NCBI GenBank assembly: GCA_000827325.1 | Contig: KN832872.1 | Span: 992,001-1,056,000 of the forward strand | DNA length: 64,000 nucleotides | Source of the DNA: Oidiodendron maius Zn | Taxonomy: Eukaryota; Ascomycota; Leotiomycetes; Myxotrichaceae | Reading direction: 5' to 3' | Part shown: positions 1 through 11,160 of the stretch, piece by piece | Numbering within the stretch: the stretch's first letter is position 1 | Layout of the letters: every line of letters starts with the position of its first letter | Position numbers and translations under genes: made by a program | The notes under the pieces: generated by a model | The model's database searches: none | The model's input: only the letters and a program-made list of their open reading frames with translations | What the model was told of the DNA's origin: nothing

Positions 1-784
1 TGGAAGGGATGGCGTTGTACAGTCGCGTGTGCGGCGTTTCGGGTGCGATAGGAATGGGCCTGGTTTCCCACGACTAGTTCTCAATCACTTGGACATCAAA
101 AGCGGTTCAATGGAGGATCTGTACGTACTGCAATACAAAGTTACAAAATGCTACTACGTTGTCCGAATATGCTGCAATTGGACCTGGATCTATAACGTGA
201 GGAAAACTGGGGTGAAAGTCAGCGTTACCAGTCGGTATCTAGCTCAGTCCTGATCAACCTATCGCACAATCCTGTGTGCTCAGGGATGCCTCCCGTTCTC
301 GCCGCCCAGTAGGCCACAGTGGCGTATGCCAAGTGGCCAACGATAGGTTGTTATGCCAAGCCCTTGCGTACGTAAACCGCCTCTTATATTTCGTGAGTAT
401 ACACAAGTACTGATCCTTCCGCATGATCAATACCATATCTGAGCCGATGTTCCGACGTCATTTCGTGGTGCTGAGTTCAATCCCGAGGAGTTCCGCCGCT
501 ACTTTGGTTCCCGAGATATCCGGCGGCCCGGCTCCTGGGACGCCGACTTTCAGTGTCGGATATCGACCGACTCTCGACCGATCCTTGACACTCACTCTCA
601 GGGACATTCACAAGTGCTACAGTGCTAGAACCGAGATTCCAGACCAAAGAAGGAGGGAAGTTGCACTTCCCTCCATTCTTCCTCCGCAGGGGATCTACGA
701 AGCTTAAATCTGTGTCAACAGCCGACCATTCTCTCTCCTCTTATCGATCTATGCCAAGGCTCCCCGCCTATTGCGATTTGCGAC
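1..784. other. Window start, no supported gene
   Basis: Only short overlapping reading frames are present, none with a recognisable domain or fungal splice pattern. The last few hundred bases should hold the promoter and leader of the acyltransferase that starts at 785. A fragment of a gene reaching in from the left edge cannot be excluded. Confidence 0.4.
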
Positions 785-2066
785 ATGAACATCTCCTATC
801 CCCTGCCATTTATTGCCAATCTCCCTCCCGCGGTTGAACAAGCCGGGCTTGATTGTCTTAGGACGGCGGCTTCCCTTTTGATCCCTGGAGAAGTCCTCTA
901 TTTTGCTATATATTTTCACCGGAGACGGTATGAAAAGCTCTATGCCGTCCTAACCTGTCTTTCCCTTGCAGCATTCGGTTTCTCCCCAATTCTAGCACCT
1001 GTTTCTTGCGGCCCGATACAATGTGTACAGAATTTTGCAGGCAAGTTTCACACACAATTATATGACTTTCAAGTCACCTTACCATTGAATATGTAGTCGC
1101 GATTGGAATCATGAAGACCCTTGACCTTTGGGCTCGCCGAAAATCCTTCCCCCGATACAATGGCAAGCCACCATCTGACTGGTTAGTATTCAACTACGCA
1201 ACTACTCTCCTTTCCTACTCTTACGCCTTATTTCAAAATTCCTGGGCGATGTGCTACCTGTCATCATTTTCATTTTTTCCCTTTGCTCCGGTTTCATCAA
1301 ATTATATGATAATGTACTAACGCGGCCGGTAAGGTTTTATGCCCTTATAGTCCTAACAGAACTTCGATACGAGTCCTTTACACCAAATCATATTCGTGCT
1401 CCGAAGGATGAAGATAAATTTAGTGAGCCGTTGCAGCTATGCATTCATATTGCTATATTTGTCGTATTGCAATCTTTACCACAGAATCACCCAACAGTGC
1501 TAGCTTTTGAGGTGCAATTAGCAATATACATAATATGGACAACTCTGCAACTGCTTCTGCGCTACAAAGCTAGCCCGCCTTTGTTCGGGCCATTATATTT
1601 GGCAGAGTCTCTGTCAGGGTATTGGTACTTAGTCTCCTTCCTTTAATCCTTGACTAGGTGTACTGAAGAACACGACAGGTCAGAAACATGGCACAATGCC
1701 TTTTCATCTCCTTGTACTTCACTGGCATATTGGCCCTTGAGATATGGACTCCCGAAATATGGAGTACCAGATGTTATTGCGAGGCCCATCGGCGTCCTCG
1801 GTGCATTTAGCCTCATGAGTTTGTTTCATATATATGCATTACAGCCTATCCTTGATCAAGAAGGAACAATCCGTGTTGGGCTGTTCTTCTTTCTAAACGG
1901 AGTAGCAACAGTGGTAGAAACCATGATATGGGGCAATAAGAAGCATTGGCTAAAGACATTGCTGTCCTGGGCATTTGAGACCTCTGTCGCAACGTGGGCA
2001 ATCAGTGGAATGAGCATACCGCATGGCCTGTGGCGTATCCGCTGGGAAGAAATATGTGATGCATAG
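785..2066 (+). CDS. Wax-synthase-like membrane-bound O-acyltransferase
   Basis: I reconstruct four exons: 785-1040, 1097-1181, 1334-1624 and 1679-2066, which join in frame to 339 residues. The product is a polytopic membrane protein. Motifs of the fungal wax synthase/MBOAT-like family appear in order: MKTLDLWARR, then LRYESFTPNHIR, then the turn SGYWSETWHNAF, and a membrane segment with the candidate catalytic histidine in SLFHIYA. The family transfers acyl groups to alcohols; fungal members often acetylate terpenoid or other secondary metabolites, but the substrate here is unknown. Intron 1 has a GC donor (GCAAGT at 1041) and intron 2 an AAG acceptor ending at 1333, both forced by frame and motif continuity. 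No terpene synthase, PKS or P450 lies nearby, so a cluster role is unsupported. Family call is strong; substrate is not inferable. Confidence 0.8.
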
Positions 2067-2383
2067 AAGCATACTAGAATTTGGAGATAAATTTGTTATG
2101 CTTGTTACTGGTGTTTAGGAAACTTCCCGCACTGAGTGATCATGGAGATGCCAGGAACAGAGGGGTACATAAATTCCTACGCCGCATTTATCTACCGCCT
2201 ACCAATTTGGGCGATCAACCTGGCAGTATTCCGACGATGTTTAAGCCACCGCCGATTCAACTTGACTAGCTTTCACGTAAACGCGCAGCAAAACATTTAC
2301 CTTCTCAACGACCGAATTTTGTGGGCGCAAATGACCAAATAGCTTTATTTATCGGCTTTGATGTGCAGGGCTTACTCCAAGCA
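2067..2383. other. Short intergenic region
   Basis: Non-coding spacer between the acyltransferase stop and the TRS130 start. It must hold the 3' end of the first and the promoter of the second. No other structure seen. Confidence 0.4.
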
Positions 2384-5300
2384 ATGGAGCAGTCATCATC
2401 GAGCTCCAAAGTCACGGGTAAAGAATGACTGAAATATGAACGACGTCCCTTGCTAATTAATACTTGTAGTCGAGTACTTTGATCCATATGGCGTCTATCA
2501 GCTCCTCTCTCCCGGTCTCTTATCTCGGCTGCCACTTCGAAACCTCCACTGGGAGTCCCATTCTGGCCCCCTTCGCTCAATCTCCTCCTTGCACATCGAT
2601 TTCAACCCTTCCCCTCAACCCCTAAGCCTTCAACCCAGCGGCGAATCATTCACAAGTACGACACCCGTCACACCACTCACGCCAAGCGTCTTGCGTGTCA
2701 GGAGTGAAGACTCTGTGACAACTGGCGATGATTTTACACGGACTGGTACTGCTATAGAGAGGCCTGACTCTAGGTCTGGTCTTTCGAGACCGTTTGTAAA
2801 AGAGCGAAGGCACCAAATTCCAGGTCTACGCCAAACGCCTTACCTGAAGGTCTTATTTGTACGTTGTGATGACAGTGATACGTACAAGGCGCACACAAGA
2901 CGGCTGGTCAGAGAGTGGATTAAGGAGCACACTCCACCAACTCAAAGCACTACGAAGCTCAATACGCCAGAGAACCACGATGCTTTCGAGTGGCTCATAA
3001 TTCACATTGTTATACCAAATACACCTGCTGCAACGCAACCCCGTTCGAGTGGAAAAGGTCCGGATGGAACTCCTGTATCGGCTACTGATAAAGCACGCTG
3101 GAGAGGAGGTTCGTCAACTATTCTGGACAAATTACGTGCAGACTTTAATAGCTCGTCCAAAAACGCCATTGATCGAATCGCCCAAGTTAGGATTGGTATC
3201 AACGACGTGCCATATGAGATTCTTCCCCGTGTCGTTCCGGCGATTCCAGGCTCGTATACCGAATCAGCACAAGAGCATGAAGAGGCTTGGTCAGATCTTA
3301 TCTCAAAATTCAAATCACTAATACTCGCTTCATTTGATATGCGTGTGAGCCAATATGAAGAAGATATTAGAGAGAAAGATGCCCAGAGAACACTTCCTGG
3401 GTGGAACTTCTGTACCTTTTTCATGCTCAAAGAAGGTCTTGCGCGAGGATTTGAGAGTGTTGGCCTGGTTGAAGATGCACTTGTTGGATATGATGAACTT
3501 GCAGTTGGCCTTGATGGTATTATAAGAGACCAAGCGTTACCAGGCTCCGATGCTGAGCATAGCGGTTCCTTCCTACCATACACAAAAGAGCTGAAGACCC
3601 TGGTTGATCAAGCCAGGACAAGTGCACTGAGAGATGTCGGCAATGAAGTCCAGGTTCCTGAATCGTATGGTACCGGCGATTCGCATCCGGCTGGTGATAC
3701 CTCCCAAGAAACTTACGAAATTCCACTGAGCGCCACGAAGAAGCGTTATCGAGAGCTTATACTTTCAAGCAACATATCGATATTTGACTTTCGCTGCTAC
3801 CTTTTTGCCCGCCAATTGGCACTCCTATTACGACTTGCGAATGCATCATCATCACAAGAAGAATTACTAGCAAGGCTAAAGGAGCAACGTGAATCAAGCC
3901 TACAAGGAGTCGCTGCCAGGATCCCTGCATCTCAACCTGCAGAGGATGTGGAGAACCTTGCCGTTCTTGGACAAGTTTGCAGGAGAACGATGGGTTTTAT
4001 TGCGTCTATAGCTCGCATTATGAGAGAAGATATGTTAGCATCTTACACGACCTTTCAGCAGAAGAGCGACGATGATGAAGGTTCTGCGGTCCAAATGGAT
4101 CCCGTTACTCTCCATGTCATGGATAATATTGTCTCGTCTTTCACATTCTCTGTAGCCCAACAAATTCTTGCCCAGACAGCAACTAAGGCGCTCCCGATTC
4201 CTCCATCCACGTTGGCCCCGGCAAGTAGCAAAAGTGGCCTCGATGGGCAAGAGCCTAAATCTTCAATTCCGGAGCCTAAGACAATGATGCATCCAGCTCG
4301 AAGTAGCTCTCTTGCAATCCGCTCTCCTTCTCGAGAGCCTCAAAGCCCAGGGGTTTCACCTGGTGGTCGGAGAGCTAGCGTTCCTGAGCGAGACCGCGCC
4401 ACTACGCTTTCCACCGGGTTTCTCAAGCCAGGATTAGAAGAACTTGCGGCTAGTCGAGCGGAGTTATATCTTATCTCCAGAGGGGTGCTTGAAAAAACGG
4501 GCAAGGAGCGTGGATGGAGTGTCGGGTGGACCGAACTGGCTCGATTTCAGTATGGCAAACTGGGCGATATGGAAGAGGTTGATATTAACAATGAGATATC
4601 TGCGAACCATAATACCACTAGAGGAAATTTGAAGTCAACTCCATCACTGCATGGAGTCCACGGCAAGCTACTTCGAGTAGCTCTGGACAATCAAGATGAC
4701 TTCTTTCGACTCTACGAAACCCTCACTGATAAAGCGCTTCGCCACTATACCGTTGCGAATCATGTTCAATCAGTTCAGTCCAGTATGGCTGATCTTGCTG
4801 TCCTCAAATATCATATTGAGGATTATGGAGCCGCCGCTTCTTACCTTTATCGCATGACACCGTTCTATGGAGAGGATGGCTGGACGCAAATAGAGATCTC
4901 ACTATTGGTTATGTATGTGAAATGTCTGAAGGAGCTCGAGCGCAAAGATGATTATGTACGGATTGCATTGAAGCTTATATCTAGAGCTGCAAGCGCCGAG
5001 AAAGAGAGGATTGCACGCAGATCCGTGCAAAAAGGCGGAATGGAAGCCTTCTGTCATGAAGAGCTTATTCCTGATGAACCGTATCTGAATGATCTTCTAC
5101 ATATAACATCGACATTTCAACGTGAGGTGCAAGTGCCACTGCAGAACTTTTTCAGTCATGTGGAGGTGGAAAGCACCGCTAGATATCGCCCTGGGAAAGA
5201 CAGCTTTGCGTTGCAACTTCGCCTTCGGTATCTACTTGACGAAGACATAAACATCGAAAAAGCCAGAGTCAGGGTTACATCCACTACCGGAGAAACGAAC

Positions 5301-7167
5301 CGCGAGATCTGGCTCGAGAGCGCTGGCGCCGTTACCTTTAAAAAGGGTATTGTGAGGATCGTCGTACAAAGTAATGTAAGTTTGTGAATTGGTTTCCGTA
5401 CAGGCTGCTGCTTACTTGGGACAGGCGGTAATACCGGGCACATATATAGCCAGCCACGTTGCTGTCCATTCCAATAACCTTGTTCTTAGATATGAGCATG
5501 AAAATACTGGCACTTCATTTGGCAAAGTCGAAGGATTCTTCAAATGCCCGAAGATCCTTATCTACCAGCAGCCGGAGGCTCTCGACATGAAACTTTTTGC
5601 ATCAAAATATATGCACTTAGCACGCAACCGCGCTCTAGAGATTGAACTCTCATCAGGCTGGAACGAAATAATCAGTGGGGTGCTTCACGTTCGCGCTGCA
5701 ACAGCTGGGCTGAGACTTCAGACCAGCGAGACCAGTGTGATTGATGGGGATCTTGAAATAACCAATAAGTCCGAATCTGGCATTATACGCTTAGGAGCCA
5801 TCGCGGCCAACTCACTCTCGAGGTTCCGAGTGCCATTTAATCTGGAGCATGAGGTGAACGATATATCCCTCAAATTAGAAGTATCTTACACAACGAAAGA
5901 TGGCGATTTCGTTTTCGCCATAAGCCCTTCAGTGTCCGTGATGCTGCCTCTAGGCGTCAATGTCCAAGATGTTTTCAAGCATAAAGCACTCTACTCTCGA
6001 TTTACAATCTCTTCTGCAACGTCAAATCCGCTGCGACTTTTGAGCACAAAGCTGGAAAGCTCTGATGTCTTTCAGGCAGAGTGCGGTGCTGCATTCACGA
6101 GGTCATTGGTTATCTTCCCCCGCCAACCCGCGTCGATTCTATATAAGATCACCAAGCTATCCTCAAAAACATCGAAATCATTTACCAGTTCTGGAAAAGG
6201 TTCAAAGGCGGCTCTCTCCCTCATCTTGCACTATATTTGCCTCGAAGAAGAGATCGATAATGCAATCACGCTGAGTCTCACCAAATACTTCAGAGAGACG
6301 GAACTGAGTTGCTATATTCGCCTTATCATACCCACCGTTCTCTCAGCGCTGCGCAGGCGAATGTCTCCCGATGATGTTGAGCATGCTGCAGTTCTAAGTG
6401 AAATTTTGACATCAATTCTCTCAACAGTGCGGTGGCAGGATCATTTAACTGGCCTTGGCAGTACTATGGAAGGCAATGAAGATGCTGCAACTGTTCTTGC
6501 ACAAGAGATAGTGCAGTGGCAGCAAGAAAACCCTACAATCTCCTTGATACCAAAGTCAATTGACGAAGCTACAATTGCCGCCAGCCGGTCAATCATCATT
6601 CCAGTGGAGGTGCCACCCGTAACAGTTGTGCATACTGCTAACCTAAAGCTACTTGATATAAGTTCGATTTCAGCATCGACGCCTGTTGTGCCCTCCACTC
6701 ATCCTATATCAGCCTTACTGATCATAAAATGGACGAGGCTCTGGGATACTCAGAATCCAGAACCTAGGACGTCTCAGATGCCTGATGATCTTGAGTTTGT
6801 CTACGATGTCTCCGGGCAGTCTGATACCTGGCTCATCGGAGGTAGACGGAAAGGCCATTTCAGGATCCATGGTAATCAGAAAGAGATATTGTCATTTCCA
6901 GTTGTGTTGATACCGTTGCGAGAAGGCATTTTGCCCTACCCGCATGTGGATATCAAGCCATCTTCAGGCTCGAGACATGCTCAAGCCGAAAGTGCTGCTG
7001 TAGTAACATGCGAGACAGATTACAAGAATGGCGGTGAGTCGATAAGAGTTATCAGCAACACAAGAAAAACAACGGTCAGCCTGGATGCCAGCGGTCCACA
7101 AGGAGGGGCCATGCTGTTGGAGGCTGAAAGGCGAACTAGTGGAGTGGGAGATGCCACGCTGGGCTAG
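2384..7167 (+). CDS. TRS130: TRAPP II complex subunit Trs130 (TRAPPC10)
   Basis: Three exons, 2384-2417, 2470-5375 and 5425-7167, give 1560 residues. The long open frame begins only at 2589, but a 34-base first exon (MEQSSSSSKVT) joined through a 52-base intron restores the expected N-terminus, including VEYFDPYG and LPLRNLHWESH. The region around KERRHQIPGLRQTPYLKVLF and the tetratricopeptide-like stretch EDYGAAASYLYRMTPFYGEDGW are typical of TRAPPC10/Trs130. The C-terminal part, after PGTYIASHVAVHSNNLVLRYEH, is the beta-rich appendage-like region. In the family, Trs130 is a TRAPP II-specific subunit that acts in the exchange-factor complex for Ypt31/32 (Rab11) at the late Golgi and supports apical growth. 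The second intron (49 bases) sits between SN and AVIPGTY and keeps frame. Confidence 0.9.
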
Positions 7168-7848
7168 ACGAGTTAATATTTGTATTCTAGAGAGTAAGAT
7201 CATGAGATACACCAGGACTGATGCCAAAGCATTAACTATCCTGTACTCATAATTCCAGATTCTACCCGGTGGGGGTAGAGTAATCTGACTTATTGGTATC
7301 CATAGCAGGCCGACAGCATGGAGATCATGACAGATGGTCATGTCAAACGATGAATCATCCAATAGCTATGCTCTTTATATATGTAGTTCAATGGACCGCT
7401 CTACAGCTGTTAAAAAGCAATTGCACGTTATCTTCATGGCTGTGGAGAATAAAGCCCCGCAACAGCGAGGCGTCCGCACCCCACCCTATAATATCTACCG
7501 TCAGGGGGTATCCACAACTAGAGCTGCTCCGACTGCATTGATTGAACCAACAAAACATATTCCTTTTTCACCCGCCACCGTGCTGTATGTGTGTTATCTG
7601 CGGGCCGTTTGAACAAGGTCTTCAGAGGACAATTGGGGTCCCTAATGGCGCGCTAGTGCCAGGTATTGCCCCCGCAACAGAACCACATTCCTCGGGACTT
7701 CATCTCCTAAACAGGCATCGATATGTCGGCGACCGCCCAGATCAGCGATAACAACGGCGTGTGCAGGATGTCAAAAAGGGAGCTCGAACCCCGCCTTTCT
7801 TTTATATTCGACTCCTACTAGCTTGGAAACCAGTCTCCAACAACTATC
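7168..7848. other. Intergenic region, permease promoter
   Basis: No gene seen. It holds the TRS130 3' end and the upstream region of the amino-acid permease. Three GATA-type sites occur, TTATCT at 7428 and 7594 and CGATAA at 7746, which would fit nitrogen control by an AreA-type factor; about this number is expected by chance in 680 bases, so this is weak. Confidence 0.35.
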
Positions 7849-10350
7849 ATGGAAGAAATCAGACACGAGGGTGAAAAGGAGCGCGCCTCTGTTGAGAAAG
7901 CCGTGCCAGAGTACACTGTGACTGACTCTGAAGATGGCGTTATCGTCGAGAACATTGACGGTCTTCAACGACATCTTGGAGCGAGACAGATCCAAATGAT
8001 AGCTATTGGGGGTTCTATCGGCACCGCGCTCTTCGTCAGCATTGGCAGCGGCCTCGTGCAGGGCGGACCTGGCTCTCTGTTCATTGCCTTCACTCTCTAC
8101 TGCTTCTTTCTGGCAACTGTCAACAATTGTATGGCGGAAATGGCGATATTCATGCCGGTCAGCGGCTCTTTCGTCCGAATGGGTAGCAAGTGGGTTGATG
8201 AGGCGTTTGGGTTTATGCTTGGAGTATGGAGTATCCTCACCTTCTTCCTCTTCCCAAGGATGCGCGCCCTTGAATCAGTGTTGAATATGAGTACTGATAT
8301 TGCAGCATCCTAGTGGAATTTTTTCCTATATGGTGAGGTGTTTCGATCTGGAAGATGCTTCAGTAGTTCTGACTTGATTGTAGAGTCTTTCTTGATACCT
8401 TGGGAAATCAGCGCCCTCAATATCGTCCTGACATTCTGGAGCAACGATATACCATTAGGAGCTATATGCGCGGCGTGTTCTGTCCTTTATGGGTATATCT
8501 GATTCTCTCCTATCGTAGCTGCGATTTCCTGACGTCCATAGATTGATCAACATCTTTGCCGTGAAATGGTATGGGGAGAGTGAATTCTGGCTTTCAAGGT
8601 ATAGACCGAGGCGATATAATACCAAGGAAGTGCTGATATACTGCAGTGGAAAAGTTGTCCTCATCGCCATTGTATTCTGCTTCACTTTTATCACAATGGT
8701 TGGGGGGAATCCGCAACATGACGCCTACGGCTTCAGATACTGGAACACTCCCGTATAGACTCTCTCAGGGAATATTTGGAGCAGGAACCGACAGGCTAAA
8801 ATATTTAGGGTGCTTTTGCGGAGTATATTACAACAGGTTCTCTGGGAAGATTTGAAGGGTTCCTGTCTGCGTTGGTAAACATCTCCCCCTCCTCAACAAT
8901 CCTTCTATCTGTCAATCATGCATTAAGATTGCTTGTCTCTCATTTGGATTCGCACTGACTCCTCGATCCTACCTCTTATTCTCAAATGCCAGGTGCTGAT
9001 TATACCATTGTCTAGTGGAAAGCTGCGTATGCCCCCGACTTATTCTTACGATCTAATCTGAACATCCGCTAATTGTATTTAAACCAAAGTTTCACTATCG
9101 TTGGACCGGAATACATTGCCATGATGTCAGGAGAAGCAGCCCGTATGATAAATCTCTCATCCCTCATTTCGGAGAACGTCCTCTTATTCCTCTCCTAGCC
9201 CTGCCTTAAATCTACCTATATATGCTCATCTAGAATCCCCAGATCCGCGCAAGAACCTCAAACGAGCATTCAAGACGATATACTTCCGATTTGGAGTCTT
9301 CTTTATCGGTGGAGCTCTTGCTTGTGGCATTGTCATCCCATACAATGACCCGACCCTCAACAGTATCCTCAACAGCAATTCTTCAGCAACGGGAACTGCT
9401 GCCTCCAGTCCATATGTCATTGCTATGCAAAACCTAGGCATCGATGTGCTCCCTCATATAACAAATGCGCTTTTGGTCACAAGTATCTTCTCCGCCGGCA
9501 ATTCATACGTGTAAGTGGAATTGAACCCCCGTGGAGAGACAGAGTTGACTCATCTTCGTAGATACTGCGCTTCTCGAACCTTGCATTCCCTAGCCCTTGA
9601 CGGCCATGCTCCAAAATTCCTTCGATACTGCACCAAGAATGGTGTACCGCTCTGGTGCTACTGCGTGACTATGATTTTCCCATTTTTCAGCTTTCTCGCA
9701 CTTGGAAGCTCTTCAGCGCAAGTTATCACCTGGTGGGTCACGTTTTCTTATGATTTTAGATATCAATGCTAAACACATCAAGGTTCGCCAATCTTACCGA
9801 AGCATCACAGATTATTGATTACATCTCCATGTGCATCATATACCTCTACTTCTACCGCGCTCTCAAAGCCCAAGGATATGACCGCAAGCAACTTCCTTAC
9901 TTTGGGTGGTGTCAGCCGTATTGTGCCTGGTTCGGTCTGGTGACAATGATCTTCACTGTTATTGTATATGGGTATACGACTTTCTTGCCTGGGTGTAAGC
10001 ATCTTCGACACTGAAACCTTCGTATTTACTAATGGGTGGTTCAGGGTGGGACGTCGGGACTTTCTTCTCTTATTACACAATGTGCTTCGTCTGCCCTATC
10101 CTATACGTCGGTTGGAAGATCTTCAAGAAGTCAAAACTCGTCAAGCCGGAGGAGGCTGATTTAGTATGTGTACCCTTCCTAAGCAATGCCATGAATTTTG
10201 AAGTATCTTTGCTAAACAAGCACCCAGATCTGGGAACGACCCAGAATCGATGCCTACGAAGCGTCTCTAACGAGCGAGGGACCTGGATTTTGGGAAGAAG
10301 TTCGAAGCATGATGGGATTGAAGAAGAAAATTCCAGAGCATATAGAATAG
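7849..10350 (+). CDS. Amino-acid permease, Dip5-like (APC/YAT family)
   Basis: Thirteen exons can be joined in frame: 7849-8223, 8314-8332, 8384-8492, 8542-8598, 8647-8752, 8809-8874, 9016-9026, 9090-9142, 9234-9510, 9562-9732, 9783-9994, 10045-10163, 10228-10350, giving 565 residues. The hydrophilic N-terminus is followed by GLQRHLGARQIQMIAIGGSI, the hallmark first helix of fungal amino-acid permeases. Further family motifs are SGSFVRMGSKWVDEAFGFML, WYGESEFWLS, GGNPQHDAYGFRYW and FTIVGPEYIAMMSGEA, and the C-terminus reads WERPRIDAYEAS. The sequence resembles dicarboxylic amino-acid permeases of the Dip5 type, probably at the plasma membrane; glutamate/aspartate as substrate is inference. Gene structure is unusual, with 19- and 11-base exons and two AAG acceptors (ending 9089 and 9782). 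I see no inactivating change once spliced. Confidence 0.85.
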
Positions 10351-10449
10351 AGTGGCATGCACCAAACGCCTCGATTACTAGGGATAGTGTACGCTAGTAG
10401 CCTTTATATCCTCATCTCCTTGATTTCCAGGTCTCATATTACCTCCAGG

Positions 10450-10470
10450 TCATGTGATTTATATCACGTG
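10450..10470. promoter_or_regulatory. E-box-like dyad (CATGTG / CACGTG)
   Basis: TCATGTGAT and ATCACGTG face each other across a few bases, about 100 bases past the permease stop. CACGTG-type cores bind bHLH factors such as Cbf1-like proteins in fungi. Related dyads lie at 11151-11160 and 37410-37435. Function is inferred from sequence only. Confidence 0.3.
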
Positions 10471-10531
10471 TAACTGCTGTTGATTCAGTGAGAGTGGCCT
10501 TCTGATTGGTTGAAGCAATATATTACTAAGC

Positions 10532-10944
10532 ATAACGTAGTTGATCAGTAAGCTGGTCACCCAATTTTGCCGCAAAAATCGCGATTTTAAAACTGCAATA
10601 ACTTAACTATTTCTTAATATTTTAATATAAAATTAAAATTCTTGGCTTTTTACCTATATATAATTAATATTTAGGAATTTAAAGGAGATAAATCCATAAA
10701 CTTTTAAGATATTAAATTTTGGCCCTTAAATTTAACCTTAACCTATATAACTTAATAAATACTTAATGGATAAATAAGCTGAGTATAAATATTAATTATA
10801 TATAGGTAAATAACTGGGATTTTTAATTTTACATTAAAATATTGAGAAATGGTTGAGTTATTATAATTTTAAAATCGCGATTTTTGCAGTAAAATCGGGT
10901 GACCAGCTCACTGATCTAGCCAGCTTACTGATCAACTACGTTAT
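10532..10944. mobile_element. Foldback MITE with long terminal inverted repeats
   Basis: The ends are a perfect inverted repeat of 25 bases beginning ATAACGTAGTTGATCAGTAA at 10532 and ending at 10944. Homology continues inward through TCACCC, GCAAAAATCGCGATTTTAAAA, AATATTTTAAT and ACCTATATATAATTAATATTTA, so arms of roughly 150 bases pair over most of the element. TA dinucleotides at 10533-10534 and 10942-10943 are consistent with a TA target duplication, which would make the element 10535-10941 and suggest mobilisation by a Tc1/mariner-type transposase. It is very AT-rich and has no coding capacity. Differences between arms are often transitions, compatible with ageing or RIP-like mutation. 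The right arm carries an extra 17-base copy of the subterminal motif. Confidence 0.8.
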
Positions 10945-11150
10945 AGGATCGAATGCAGCTGATATTTTGACTCGAATAACTAACTACAGAGCGTCTGAAT
11001 AGCCTCCTTATATATTCGAATATTCAGTGGTTACGCCGATATTCGGCGCGGAACATCGGCATATCCTGCTCCTACGTTCTGATGATGTTATCACGTATTC
11101 GGATGCCAGTTGCCACTTTACCACCTTAGTCAGCATCCATCAATTGTTTT

Positions 11151-11160
11151 ATCACGTGAT
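11151..11160. promoter_or_regulatory. ATCACGTGAT palindrome
   Basis: Perfect 10-base palindrome with a CACGTG core, a bHLH-type site, about 1.6 kb upstream of the SUN-family gene. Role not shown by sequence. Confidence 0.25.

Noticed and set aside
2589-5387. Methionine at 2589 as the TRS130 start
   Set aside because: An upstream 34-base exon and canonical intron restore the conserved N-terminus, so 2589 is internal.
7428-7751. Three GATA-type sites upstream of the permease as a nitrogen-control signature
   Set aside because: The number is about what chance predicts for this length; mentioned only as weak context.
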